A DNA stretch of 30,231 nucleotides from Smittium culicis (Eukaryota; Kickxellomycota; Harpellomycetes; Harpellales; Legeriomycetaceae). Below the pieces are notes generated by a model. The model saw only the letters and a list, made by a program, of their open reading frames with translations, was not told the origin of the DNA and searched no databases. Within the stretch, counting starts at the first letter, position 1. Each line of letters begins with the position of its first letter. The translations under genes and the position numbers were made by a program. Positions 22,030 to 30,231 of this stretch are shown in pieces. The stretch is taken from positions 1-30,231 of the forward strand of contig LSSN01003558.1 of the NCBI GenBank assembly GCA_001970855.1, written 5' to 3'.

Positions 22030-22206
22030 TTATAGTAGTGTAAAATCTGTATATATTTGTGGAGGGTTCTCCTGTTCCAGAGACGGATTTCTGCGTAAGA
22101 CTATACACTCCTTGGGACCATCAGCCTCCTTGAATGTTTTGGAAAAATCAGTGGGCTCTTTGTTAATACTTTCTTTAGTAAATATAAATGATTTTTTATA
22201 CTTTTT
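22030..22206 (-). pseudogene. Coding-like segment, copy 2 of a tandem pair (unknown protein)
   Basis: A 58-codon open stretch on the minus strand ending in TAA (22030-22032). It reads SFIFTKESINKEPTDFSKTF, then KEADGPKECIVLRRNPSLEQ, then a divergent tail. About half the residues match copy 1 over some 35 positions. There is no ATG in the stretch, so if real it is an internal or terminal exon; otherwise it is the remains of a duplicated gene. The polar, charged composition suggests a soluble or disordered C-terminus. Confidence 0.4.
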
Positions 22207-22730
22207 TTACTTTCGCTATTATTATTATTATTAATTTTTAGATTATATAATTTTTTTTGTTAATTAATAATTTGGTTGTATGAGTTTTAATGATTAAAAC
22301 TGATTTTGCAAAAAATGTAGTGAAATAAAATAAAAGCTTGGTTGAGTTTTAATTAAAAATTATAGTAAATTATTTGTTGTATTAATGAGGTTTATTATAT
22401 TTTTTAAATTTATTAATGTTTGACTAGACATTGAATTGTTAATGAATTCTTTTATTTTAAAAAATCTGGTACTTTTTTCTAACCTTCAGAATATTATAAA
22501 TATTTAAAGTTTTATTTCTTTTTTACGTTTTGATATTTTTGAACCTAGCAGATGTTTTATTCATTTTTTTATCACTATAAGCTAAGCATAAATAATTTTA
22601 ATTCGGTTTATTGATGATCTGAACATAGGTATTTAGCAGTACAAGTTTTATAAGAAGTGAATTTCTAATATTTTGTAGATATTAATTGCAAATCCACCAA
22701 TTAAATTTTATTTAGTTTAAAATAAGCTAA
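22057..22730. repeat. Diverged long repeat, unit 2
   Basis: Partner of 20905-21555, direct orientation, about 1.15 kb apart. The similarity is strongest at the left end (the coding-like segment) and in short islands to the right. Confidence 0.55.
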
Positions 22731-22762
22731 AATTATTTTGCATTACTATTATTTTGCTTTAT

Positions 22763-22845
22763 TAAGAACGCCAAGATTTACAAATAAGTACTAGTTTGAG
22801 TTTCATCTGAAAGTTCTTGTTCAGAACTTCCACATATTTACTCAA
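22763..22845. repeat. Hairpin-containing repeat D, copy 1
   Basis: 'ttaagaacgccaagattta' followed by an inverted repeat, AAGTTCT-TGTTC-AGAACTT, and 'cacatatttac'. Copy 2 is at 23272-23353. Confidence 0.6.
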
Positions 22846-23271
22846 ATGAGAAAGTAATAATTGTAGGTGACCAAATTTTTGATAAAAAATTTTAATTGCT
22901 AAATTTTCAGAAACTAAATTCCTTCTATTAACTTGAATTATAGCCTTATTATGTAGCAGAAAAAAGTACAGAAATTAATAATTAAAACCAAAAATTTAGT
23001 TTTGTCAATTTTAATATAAGTTAATTTTATAGCATCCTTACCTTATTAAATCAAAAATTAAACATTTTCAACAATTATTTTTAAAGGTTTTTTCTTATCC
23101 AAACTTCTTTTATTTTATTATATTCTTACACACTTTAACACATGATTCGAATATAATATCATATGTAATATTTTATTCTGTTTCTTGTAAACTGAAATCC
23201 TTAATCGTAAATAAAGGTAGTAGATGAATTAAACGAATAAAAATACACTTTATTATTACCTATTTGTTTTA

Positions 23272-23353
23272 TTAAGAGCGCCAAGATTTAAAATTAATGC
23301 TTGCTAGATTTTAGTCTGTAAGCTCTGTTTCAGAGCTTACACTTATATGCAGG
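23272..23353. repeat. Hairpin-containing repeat D, copy 2
   Basis: 'ttaagagcgccaagattta', then the perfect 10-bp inverted repeat GTAAGCTCTG-TTT-CAGAGCTTAC, then 'acttatatgc'. The stem differs from copy 1 at paired positions, so base pairing is retained. Confidence 0.6.
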
Positions 23354-25286
23354 ATGACAGGATAATTGTTTTATATCGATTAATCTGAGTCTAGTTTTAT
23401 TTAAAAAATATATATATACTCTATTTTGAAATCTAGTAATAGCTGCGATATAGATTAGCGGTTTGAAAATATTTAAACCAATCGTGTTAGTACCCTTCCT
23501 CTTCAAAAAAAAAATATGATTTTTTAAAAATTATTTTAATTCTTTATATTTAATTATTCGCTTTAATATTGCCTTAGTATTTTTCATTATCAATTAATAA
23601 AGAAACGATTTAGCTTTGACAAGTAAAGTATCTTCTCTTTTTAATTTTTTTAAAAGAATTGACTTCATTATGTTTTTTTATAGCTTTTTTTAATTTTATT
23701 TTTATATTTAAAAATTTCAATATCTCTTTTTTGAAAAATTCAACATTAAATATATATTTAATTGTAAATACCACTGATAAATTAAAATATGCTGGCAAAT
23801 ATTAGTATAAATTAACTTTTTTATTTAAATCTAAAACGAGGATACCATGAATAATTTATTATATATATCTTTAATTAAACCATTTTTACTTTTTTTTTAT
23901 TCACAGAGAGTTAGTTATTTTTACTTGATATAATAATTAGTATTGAAATTTAATTTTTTTTACCTGTTAAATAATCATTATAATTTAGAAAATCAAGATC
24001 TATCTAAATAATCAGGGAGATATCAAGCGCATTATTTAATTTTTTAGCTTTTAAATTTATCTATTTGATTGGTTTATATAAACTATCTAAAGTTAGATTA
24101 TATGAATAATAAAATTTTACTCTTGAGTAAGAAAATGTTTTTAATCGTAGACATTATTTAGATCATCTTTGGCTCTATATCTTAAAATTTTGGAAACGTC
24201 TTTATGAACTATAACCACAGTATGTACATCATGTTTTTTAATTGAAAAATACATTTTTTTACTTTTTCGAGTAAATTACTAGAAAATCTAATATTAAATC
24301 AAGATGCTTATTTTTTATTATTTTTTGAATTCATAGTATTATATATTAGTAGCAGTTTATCCAAATAATAAGTGTTTTAATAATTAGAGATTATTAATAT
24401 ATATTAATAATATACCAGATAATTGATATATTTCTTGTTAGTATATATTTTTGAAACCTTTATTGGATAATATAGATAAATTATCAGTAGTATATTCTAC
24501 CTCAAAACTACTAAATCAAAATACTTAACAGAAATAGGTATTTAAAAAAATTACTGAAAAATCAGAACCTGATTATTTCTTTTTGTTCGAAGGATTAAAA
24601 ATAAAAGGCCACGTTTATAGAAGCAAAAATTTAATTGTTAAACTATCTTTATAATATCATCAAAGTGATATAATTGCATTGTTCTTATTTTTTTTACCTC
24701 AGAGAGTTTATTAAACATAATTAAAAAGTATACTAAAAACTATAGAAAAAACATTTAAAAAGTTAAAAAAATATTACAAAAATAATTTTTCAATCCGACC
24801 CCTCTCTGTCGCTCTAGCAGCTCCATACCCACTGGGCATTGGTTCAAAGGGGATAGTGAACTACTTATAATTTTTAGTATAAGTGATCTGTGCACGCGGA
24901 CGCCGTTCAAAAATTTGGCTATTTCCAGCTCAAAATTTTGATCGACTTTTCCAGCTCGAAACTGATTCAAAGATTGAATATTTAATTTAAAGTTTGACTC
25001 ATTAACATTTAATTATTAATTGCCTTAGTTTCTTTCCGAATATAGCTCAGCTGTAGAGATAGGAACATTTAATTATTAGTGATATCTAGGTCCTTGTTTG
25101 AAATCCTTGTGTTCATACTATATTTTATTACCATAAAGGAAGCTATCCAGATTATACTAAATTGTTATTAACTATTACTTTTAAAATTAAAATATATGAA
25201 GCTATATTTTTTAAAGCGTTTATTCAACATATTATTAAAAACTAGAATAAAAAAAAATTAATTTCATTAATTAATAAAAAAATTTT
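23354..25286. other. AT-rich region without a supported gene
   Basis: About 1.9 kb of very AT-rich sequence; the minus-strand frame at 23610-23798 is Lys/Phe/Ile-rich and looks like chance. It holds repeat C copy 2 (24799-24866) and a tRNA-like A-box/B-box pair near 25040-25105 that does not fold as a tRNA. Confidence 0.5.
24799..24866. repeat. Repeat C, copy 2
   Basis: 'cccctctctgtcgctctagc', then 'agctccatacc', then 'ggttcaaagg.gatagtgaact', in the same order as 13068-13128. GC content stands out from the surroundings. It may be a fragment of a SINE or of an old element. Confidence 0.45.
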
Positions 25287-26390
25287 CTATTGATTTGGAT
25301 CTAATAGAGAGGATTTACCTTGTACATAACCAATGAGTTTTTCGAACCTAGCTTTAAACCCTCGACTCTAGTGCGGTTGCGCATAAAATCGATAAAATCA
25401 ACTCTTGATGTGTTTGGATATTCTGTGATTTGTTTATATCCAGCTTTTGGTGGAATGTCCATTCTGCTAGACCATCCAATGAACGCACTTTTTTGGATGT
25501 AGTCGGACAGGAACAAGGCTATGAAGAGTTTCGCAGCTGCGGGATGTGGTGCTTTTTTGAATATACTAGCAGCCTAGCCCCAGCTCAAAAACTAAGAATT
25601 ATGTGGGTATTTAATGTCTACCCTAGACCTTGGGTTGGGAAGAAGAGAGTTACCGCTTGTGAATGTTACGCCATCTGGTATAGTATTATTTCCTATCATT
25701 ACAACTGGGGTTCCTGATCCTCTAACCCAAGTAACGTTCTGTGCAATAAGTTTATCGATAAATTCCCAACCATGCTTACTCACCAATTTATCGAACTGGT
25801 AAATAACTACATCTTCGTCATGAGGATAAGTAAGTAAAATTCTATTTTTTTATTTTGGGTCCAAAAAGTCTTCATCTTCGATAGGACCTCCACCTTTGGC
25901 ATATGTAATTCTGAGAGCAATAGTTTCAAATCAAATGATGCTCAAAGCTGTGAAATAACCATCAGGATCTTTTATTTTAGGGTATACCATGTCCCATTTT
26001 GGGGGTTTATATTTTAGTAAATGACCTTGTTCTTTCCACCTGTAGAAATCGTTTACAGTCTGAATATGTGCAACGCTAGGTATTAATTTGCCTTTTGCCA
26101 GTTGGTTGTCAATATCAATATCATGATACTTGCTCAAGTTTACAATGAATGTAGCATTCATACCTGGAAATCTGCTATTGAAGTCATTGTTTAGGTTTTG
26201 TCTAGCTCTTGATCCATCACCACCTTCGTATACAACCAGGTTACCACCTTCAGCTAAAGCATCGAGATACAATCGATCTATGACTGGATCTATGAGATTG
26301 TATTCCCTAGGAAACATTTTTACTGCTGAAGAATTAGCAAAGGCAAGAAGAAGCGATGCTCCTGAGATGCTAGAAAATCTTCAGTCTCAT
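25287..26390 (-). pseudogene. Secreted periplasmic-binding-protein-like (ABC Fe3+/solute-binding type) pseudogene
   Basis: A frame of about 368 codons read from ATG at 26390-26388. A signal-peptide-like start (MRLKIF...SISGASLLLAFANSS) is split by a 1-nt shift. The longest open part (26317-25934) reads VVYEGGDGSRARQNLNNDFN, FPGMNATFIVNLSKYHDIDI, and KDPDGYFTALSI. The frame then continues through four in-frame stops: TGA 25931, TAA 25850, TAG 25592 and TAG 25574. Further recognisable blocks are ILLTYPHDEDVVIYQFDKLV, NVTWVRGSGTPVVMIG and KAPHPAAAKLFIALFLSDYI. A final frameshift near 25350 restores a C-terminus ...LIGYVQGKSSLLDPNQ ending at 25287. This resembles type II extracellular solute-binding proteins of bacterial Fe3+/polyamine ABC transporters, secreted homologues of which occur in some fungi. 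No transporter permease or ATPase is nearby. Most of the length is still alignable, so loss seems recent. Alternative: unrecognised introns, but no GT-AG pair removes the stops neatly. Confidence 0.75.
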
Positions 26391-27030
26391 ATTGAATTTT
26401 ATAATTCACTTTTCTATTTTTTTCCACTAAATTTTATACTTTTTTTCTCTTTATTTCGTATCTACTAAAGACAAAAAGTGATCAGTTTATATACTTTTTA
26501 ATTCTTCGATGCAGTTACTAGAACTAGTTTAGTATATCATTTCAGAGCCTAAACTAAATTATATTAAACATCTTATTTGATAAAGCATAGAAATATTTAA
26601 ATTATATTCGTCTCTTCATTTAATTTTTTTTATCACTGTTATATCAGTATAAATTACCAATAGATTAAAAATCTCAAATATCCATGGCAATTTTGGAATT
26701 TTAAAAGACTTATTTATCATAGTAACGGTATTAATGACAGTATAAGAAGTTTTTATAATTATCAAATGTTTGTGAAGGGCCGCAAACATTAGCTGCGATT
26801 TAGAAATGAAATCGTAGGCAATTATTATATTTTTTTTATGGGTTTAATTATTATATATAACTTATGATATCAAAGAAAAGCAAGATAAATGACTAGTTAA
26901 TCTTTTCTCATCAAACACTCTATGAAAATATTAATTTTATAATTATTATATGATTTATATGCAAGCTTATTGTTCGCTATTATTATACAGTTACCAATGT
27001 TTTTATGAAACTCTGAATATAAAGTATTTT
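26391..27030. other. AT-rich intergenic region
   Basis: About 640 bp between the pseudogene start and the next MITE. I see no coding frame or repeat here. Confidence 0.5.
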
Positions 27031-27223
27031 ATCCTTTTCCCTTCCAACAATCTTTATTAAAAATTTATTGATTCGTTTAGAATTTATAAATAAATATATT
27101 ATTTAATTCTATAATACAAAAATCCGATATTTATTAAGGCCTCGTGGTTAAAGCGTTTTAGTTGAATTTAATTTGATATATTTTTTAGATCAAAAATAGT
27201 CTATCGCCCATGAAAGGGTTAAA
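27031..27223 (-). mobile_element. Family B MITE, copy B10 (inverted)
   Basis: Plus strand: CCTTTTCCCTTCCAACA..., 'aaatttattgattcgttta', 'gatcaaaaatagtctatcgcccatgaaagggttaa'. Both termini are clear. It lies 30 bp before family A copy A6. Confidence 0.7.
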
Positions 27224-27252
27224 CACTTTTTATTTGTTAGTTTTACTATTGA

Positions 27253-27507
27253 ATATGTGGCAGATTCTTTACAAAGAGAACAAATTTTATGTTAAAAAAG
27301 TTACAGTGTATGGAAATTTAGGTTTAATTATTCTCCATTAAAAAAAGTATAGTTATTTAGCGAATAATACTTTCAAGATAATATAAATAAATATAAAAAT
27401 CAAAGTACCTTTCCATCTCAGCGAATAGTAATATTAACCTGTAATTGATCGGCCCAATAATTATAAGCTCCATCAAAGTGCTTTCTATGTCGAGAATCTC
27501 CGATATT
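27253..27507 (+). mobile_element. Family A MITE, copy A6
   Basis: TATGTGGCAGATTCTTTACAAAGAG start, 'gttacagtgta', 'tttccatctcagcgaatagtaata', 'ccaataattataagctcca.caaagtgc', end 'cgagaatctccgata'. The frame 27357-27563 (minus) is a shadow inside it. Confidence 0.65.
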
Positions 27508-27640
27508 CCATCTAGGGCCGGTTGTTTTTTTTTCTTTTCTAAAACAGTCCAGATAAATGTCAATTAAAAAAACATTAAAGAAGCAAAAAGATATTGGATG
27601 TAATAATAAAATTTAATAATAATAACTACATTTGTTTTTA

Positions 27641-27888
27641 ATATGAGAGATTCTGAACAAAGAAAGAACTTTGCTGCAGCATATTACTGGAATGAATAAT
27701 TTTATAGCAAAATTACTATTAACTGAATTGCAAAGGCAAGTTGATTTTTCTTTATTTTAATTCATTTTATAAGAATTATTTGCTAAAAAAAGATACTAGA
27801 TTTTATGTATTGGATAACAAAGATATATGAAATTTCATATATCGTAACTCTTTATGCAATGAAGCGTTTTCTTGGTAGCCTCGCATAT
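27641..27888 (-). mobile_element. Family A MITE, copy A7 (inverted)
   Basis: Plus strand starts ATATGAGAGATTCTGAACAAAG, with 'aagaactttg.tgcag' and 'gaattatttgctaaaaaa' blocks and an eroded far end ('cctcgcatat'). The family A end at 27641 faces away from A6. Confidence 0.55.
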
Positions 27889-28017
27889 GATATATTTTAG
27901 ACAAATTAAGTGCAAGTTACAATTTAATATTATAATATAAAGCATTATTTATTACTATCATCATTACCTGTATCAGATAGGTATTTTGATTACATTATTT
28001 AACCATTCGTATATTGA

Positions 28018-28115
28018 AGTTTTATTTGCTAAAATAAAACATTTATCTTATCAGTGACAATTATTTTTTATGCGATTTTACATGCTGTAGATCTTTATGC
28101 CTATAAGCGTTTATT
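28018..28115 (-). mobile_element. Family A MITE fragment A8
   Basis: 'gttttatttgctaaaat' and 'caattattttttatgcgatttta' match the interior of inverted family A copies. The open frame 28054-28257 starts within this fragment and is therefore not regarded as a gene. Confidence 0.4.
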
Positions 28116-28449
28116 TTTTGTATCAGAAAATACGCCTAAAAGTGATCATTTTGTTATGAGTCCCCCTTATTTTGAATTTTTAAAAGCGCCAAGATTGTTA
28201 GTCATGAAAGGTCTAAATATAAGTCAAGTAAAAAAAGATACGCCTCTTATAAAGTAATTCGCCGTGGCTTGTGGGCATAGATGATTGGTATACTACAAAA
28301 GGAAAGATTTCCATTAACTGGTAGTTAAATCAAAAGATATGATGACAAATAAGATTTAGCAAATAGAAAAATAGTATGACGCAATAGTTACCATCATTTG
28401 ACTCCATTAGTATTGGGAAATTTAATATGCTTTTTGGATATTAGAATTC

Positions 28450-28640
28450 TCTAGCCTTTTCCAGGGGGTAGACTATTTTCGATCAACCAAAATTAACCAA
28501 CTGTATTAAATAGAAATAACTTAATTCCGAGGCTAAATAAAAATAGATCTATTATATAATACCATCAAATCGTTAATTACAATTAAATTTAAGATGAAAC
28601 AATAAATCCATTGTTATAAAAAGAATTTAACGTGAAAGAA
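28450..28640 (+). mobile_element. Family B MITE, copy B11
   Basis: 'gccttttccagggggtagactattttcgatc' start, 'taacttaattccgaggct' internal block, 'gaaacaataaatcca', end 'aatttaacgtgaaag'. The right end is eroded. Confidence 0.55.
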
Positions 28641-28946
28641 CAAAAGATGGTAATTTTTCATTTTATGAGTTATTTAAACTTAAGCAACAAATATAATTTG
28701 CAATTAATAATAAAGCTAACAAATATAATTTGCAATTTATAATAAAGCTTACAAATTTTTATTTTTTATTTTACAATACAATAAAATATGTAATAAACTA
28801 AAAAAGTTGATTAACTGTGAAATAAAAAACCCAGAATAGTATAAAGTTATTATTTAATAAAATTTGATATCGTCATTCCATAAATTAAATAGCCTTATAA
28901 AAAATTAAAACATATCCTAAATGTTTTGATTACTAATCAGCTATCA

Positions 28947-29154
28947 GTACTATCAATATTGTGAGGACTATCAATATATGAGTGCTATCAATATTATGAG
29001 GACTATCAGTATTATAAGGACTATCAGTATTATAAGGACTATCAGTATTATAAGGACTATCAGTATTATAAGGACTATCAGTATTATAAGGACTATCAGT
29101 ATTATAAGGACTATCAGTATTATAAGGACTATCAGTATTATAAGGACTATCAAA
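28947..29154. repeat. 18-bp minisatellite upstream of the GST gene
   Basis: Eight identical 18-bp units GACTATCAGTATTATAAG (29001-29144) are flanked by two or three degenerate units on the left (28947-29000) and a partial unit on the right. The period is a multiple of three, so several frames stay open through it; none is a gene. Confidence 0.95.
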
Positions 29155-29185
29155 ATCTTGTTGCACTAGACAGTTTATCAAAAAG

Positions 29186-29193
29186 TATAAAAA
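29186..29193 (+). promoter_or_regulatory. TATA-like box of the GST gene
   Basis: TATAAAAA lies about 110 nt upstream of the GST ATG and 40 nt downstream of the minisatellite. It is plausible by position only, given the AT-rich background. Confidence 0.35.
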
Positions 29194-29302
29194 GCTTCAT
29201 TATAGTACAGAAGTAGTAAATTTATAATTAATACTTTTAACAAATATCTTCCGGTTAGCTGCTTTATACTTCTCTAAATAGATACTAAAAACAAGTACAA
29301 AA

Positions 29303-29905
29303 ATGTCTTCATTCGAACTCGTATATTTCCCAATTACCGCTCGTGCCCAAACGATAAGAACCATTCTCTCCTTAGGAGATGCCAACTGGAAAAACAGAGT
29401 CCCCCAATGGCCTCAAGAAAAGGAATCTATGCCATTTGGTCGTCTCCCACAATTAAATGAAACAAATCCCGATGGTAGCAAGTTTAGTCTTGTTGAATCA
29501 ACTGCTATCGAACGCTACTTGTCTAGAAAGCTTGGATTGTTACCTTCTGATATTCAAACTGCCGCTTTACTAGAATCATATGCTTTGCAAATCTCTGATT
29601 CATATGAAGCATTCATATATCATGCCACAAAAGCAAGAACTGCAGAATCAAATGCTGCTATGGAGGAACAATTAAGATTTTTATTCGAGAAACACGAAAA
29701 GATCTTAGCTGCTAATCCAAGTGGACACTACCACGGCAATAGTATCACATATCCTGACGTTGTTTTATACACCTTATATAACCAAGCTAAAGTAAGCAAT
29801 AATGCAAGCTTGTTCAATGAATCTGAGTGCCCACACATCATGAAACTTGTTACATCTATGGATTCCAACGAAAAAATCGTAGCTGGTATCGCAACTGTTG
29901 CCTAA
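29303..29905 (+). CDS. Glutathione S-transferase, sigma-like
   Basis: Intact, intronless, 200 aa, typical cytosolic GST length. The N-terminal thioredoxin-like domain is about 1-76: FELVYFPITARAQTIRTIL with the probable catalytic Tyr8, GRLPQL with the cis-proline Pro49, and the glutathione-binding VESTAIERYL with Glu65-Ser66. The all-helical C-terminal domain is about 84-200 (AALLESYALQISDSYEAF..., YPDVVLYTL). The Tyr-type active site plus ARAQTIR resembles sigma/alpha/mu-like GSTs that occur in zygomycete fungi and animals. It would conjugate glutathione to electrophiles in the cytosol, or act as an isomerase or peroxidase (family knowledge). The ATG follows ACAAAA, a favourable context, and no upstream in-frame ATG is near. 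No signal peptide. No clustered partner genes; the 18-bp minisatellite lies in its promoter-proximal region. Confidence 0.88.
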   Translation: MSSFELVYFPITARAQTIRTILSLGDANWKNRVPQWPQEKESMPFGRLPQLNETNPDGSKFSLVESTAIERYLSRKLGLLPSDIQTAALLESYALQISDSYEAFIYHATKARTAESNAAMEEQLRFLFEKHEKILAANPSGHYHGNSITYPDVVLYTLYNQAKVSNNASLFNESECPHIMKLVTSMDSNEKIVAGIATVA

Positions 29906-30073
29906 GAAAAAATATAAAAATTCATTTACGCATCATATCATTTTTATTAGCTAATTCTCGCTTTTATTCACATAATCACTTTTTAGTTGCTAATAATAAA
30001 ATATATATAAGCAAATATCTTTTATTCCGGAATTTTTAATTTTTAGATACTATCACAAATTATTTTTATTTTT

Positions 30074-30231
30074 TAAACCTGTTCATGGGCGACAGACTAT
30101 TATCAATCTAGCAAGATCCATTCAATAATAATAGCTTGATTTATACTATTTAAAAAATGTCGATAAGTTTGGTCTCTTTAGACAAAGTTTAACTATTGCA
30201 ATTAAATTGTAAGTGCCCAAGTTTGGTGCGC
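30074..30231 (+). mobile_element. Family B MITE, copy B12 (cut by window end)
   Basis: 'ttaaacctgttcatgggcgacagactattatcaatc' start with recognisable family B left-end blocks; continues to the edge of the window. Confidence 0.5.

Noticed and set aside
20905..22730. Interpretation of the two long repeats as LTRs of an LTR retrotransposon
   Set aside because: The internal space is only about 500 bp, no TG...CA ends, primer-binding site or polypurine tract were seen, and the repeats contain coding-like sequence at one end.
25042..25120. tRNA-like sequence with 'tagctcagctgtagag' and 'gtttgaaatcc' (A- and B-box-like)
   Set aside because: The acceptor and T-arm halves do not pair, and no anticodon arm fits. 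It may be a SINE head or chance; not enough to call an RNA gene.
25320..26468. Plus-strand frames across 25320-25802 and 26130-26468
   Set aside because: They are antisense shadows of the solute-binding-protein pseudogene, whose minus-strand frame carries the family motifs.
28054..28257. 67-codon plus-strand frame
   Set aside because: Its start lies in a family A MITE fragment and the rest has no recognisable motif.
28933..29181. Long open frames encoding SPYNTD-like or IIRTIS-like repeats on both strands
   Set aside because: They are a by-product of the 18-bp minisatellite, whose period is a multiple of three; several overlapping frames stay open for the same reason.

Overview
The window is very AT-rich nuclear DNA from a eukaryote, most likely an early-diverging (zygomycete-grade) fungus; a Harpellales/Smittium-like genome would fit. 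The evidence is: spliceosomal introns of about 100 nt (GT...AG, with CTAAT/TTAAC branch-like motifs), a DIRS-type retroelement of the kind common in zygomycete fungi, a sigma-like glutathione transferase, an ABHD4/5-like hydrolase, and long gene-poor stretches filled with short inverted-repeat elements. The taxonomic placement is inference; no rRNA or other marker gene is present.

Layout. 1-197 is a GTAATA microsatellite. 460-5530 is a dense cluster of two MITE-like families, called A (about 250 bp, TATGGGAG... termini) and B (about 195 bp, TTAACCCTTTC... termini), and it contains one small two-helix membrane protein gene (4682-4948). 6653-8154 is a three-exon alpha/beta hydrolase gene (435 aa, ABHD4/ABHD5 type), the best-supported gene. 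8155-14973 is a 6.8-kb AT-rich stretch with no convincing gene. 15135-19327 is a decayed DIRS-like retrotransposon (gag-like, RT-RNase H and tyrosine recombinase regions between inverted terminal repeats). It is inserted inside a family A MITE, whose halves lie at 14974-15134 and 19328-19414.

20843-23350 holds diverged repeats with two copies of a coding-like minus-strand segment. 25287-26390 (minus) is a pseudogene of a secreted bacterial-type periplasmic-binding protein, with four in-frame stops and frameshifts. 27031-28640 holds more A and B MITE copies. 28947-29154 is an 18-bp minisatellite, followed by an intact intronless glutathione S-transferase gene (29303-29905). The window ends inside another B element.

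Only three genes look intact: the small membrane protein, the hydrolase and the GST. They do not form a functional cluster. The main interest is the mobile-element history: a nested DIRS/MITE insertion, two non-autonomous families, and pseudogenes whose stop codons look mostly transition-derived. No CRISPR, rRNA or convincing tRNA was seen.
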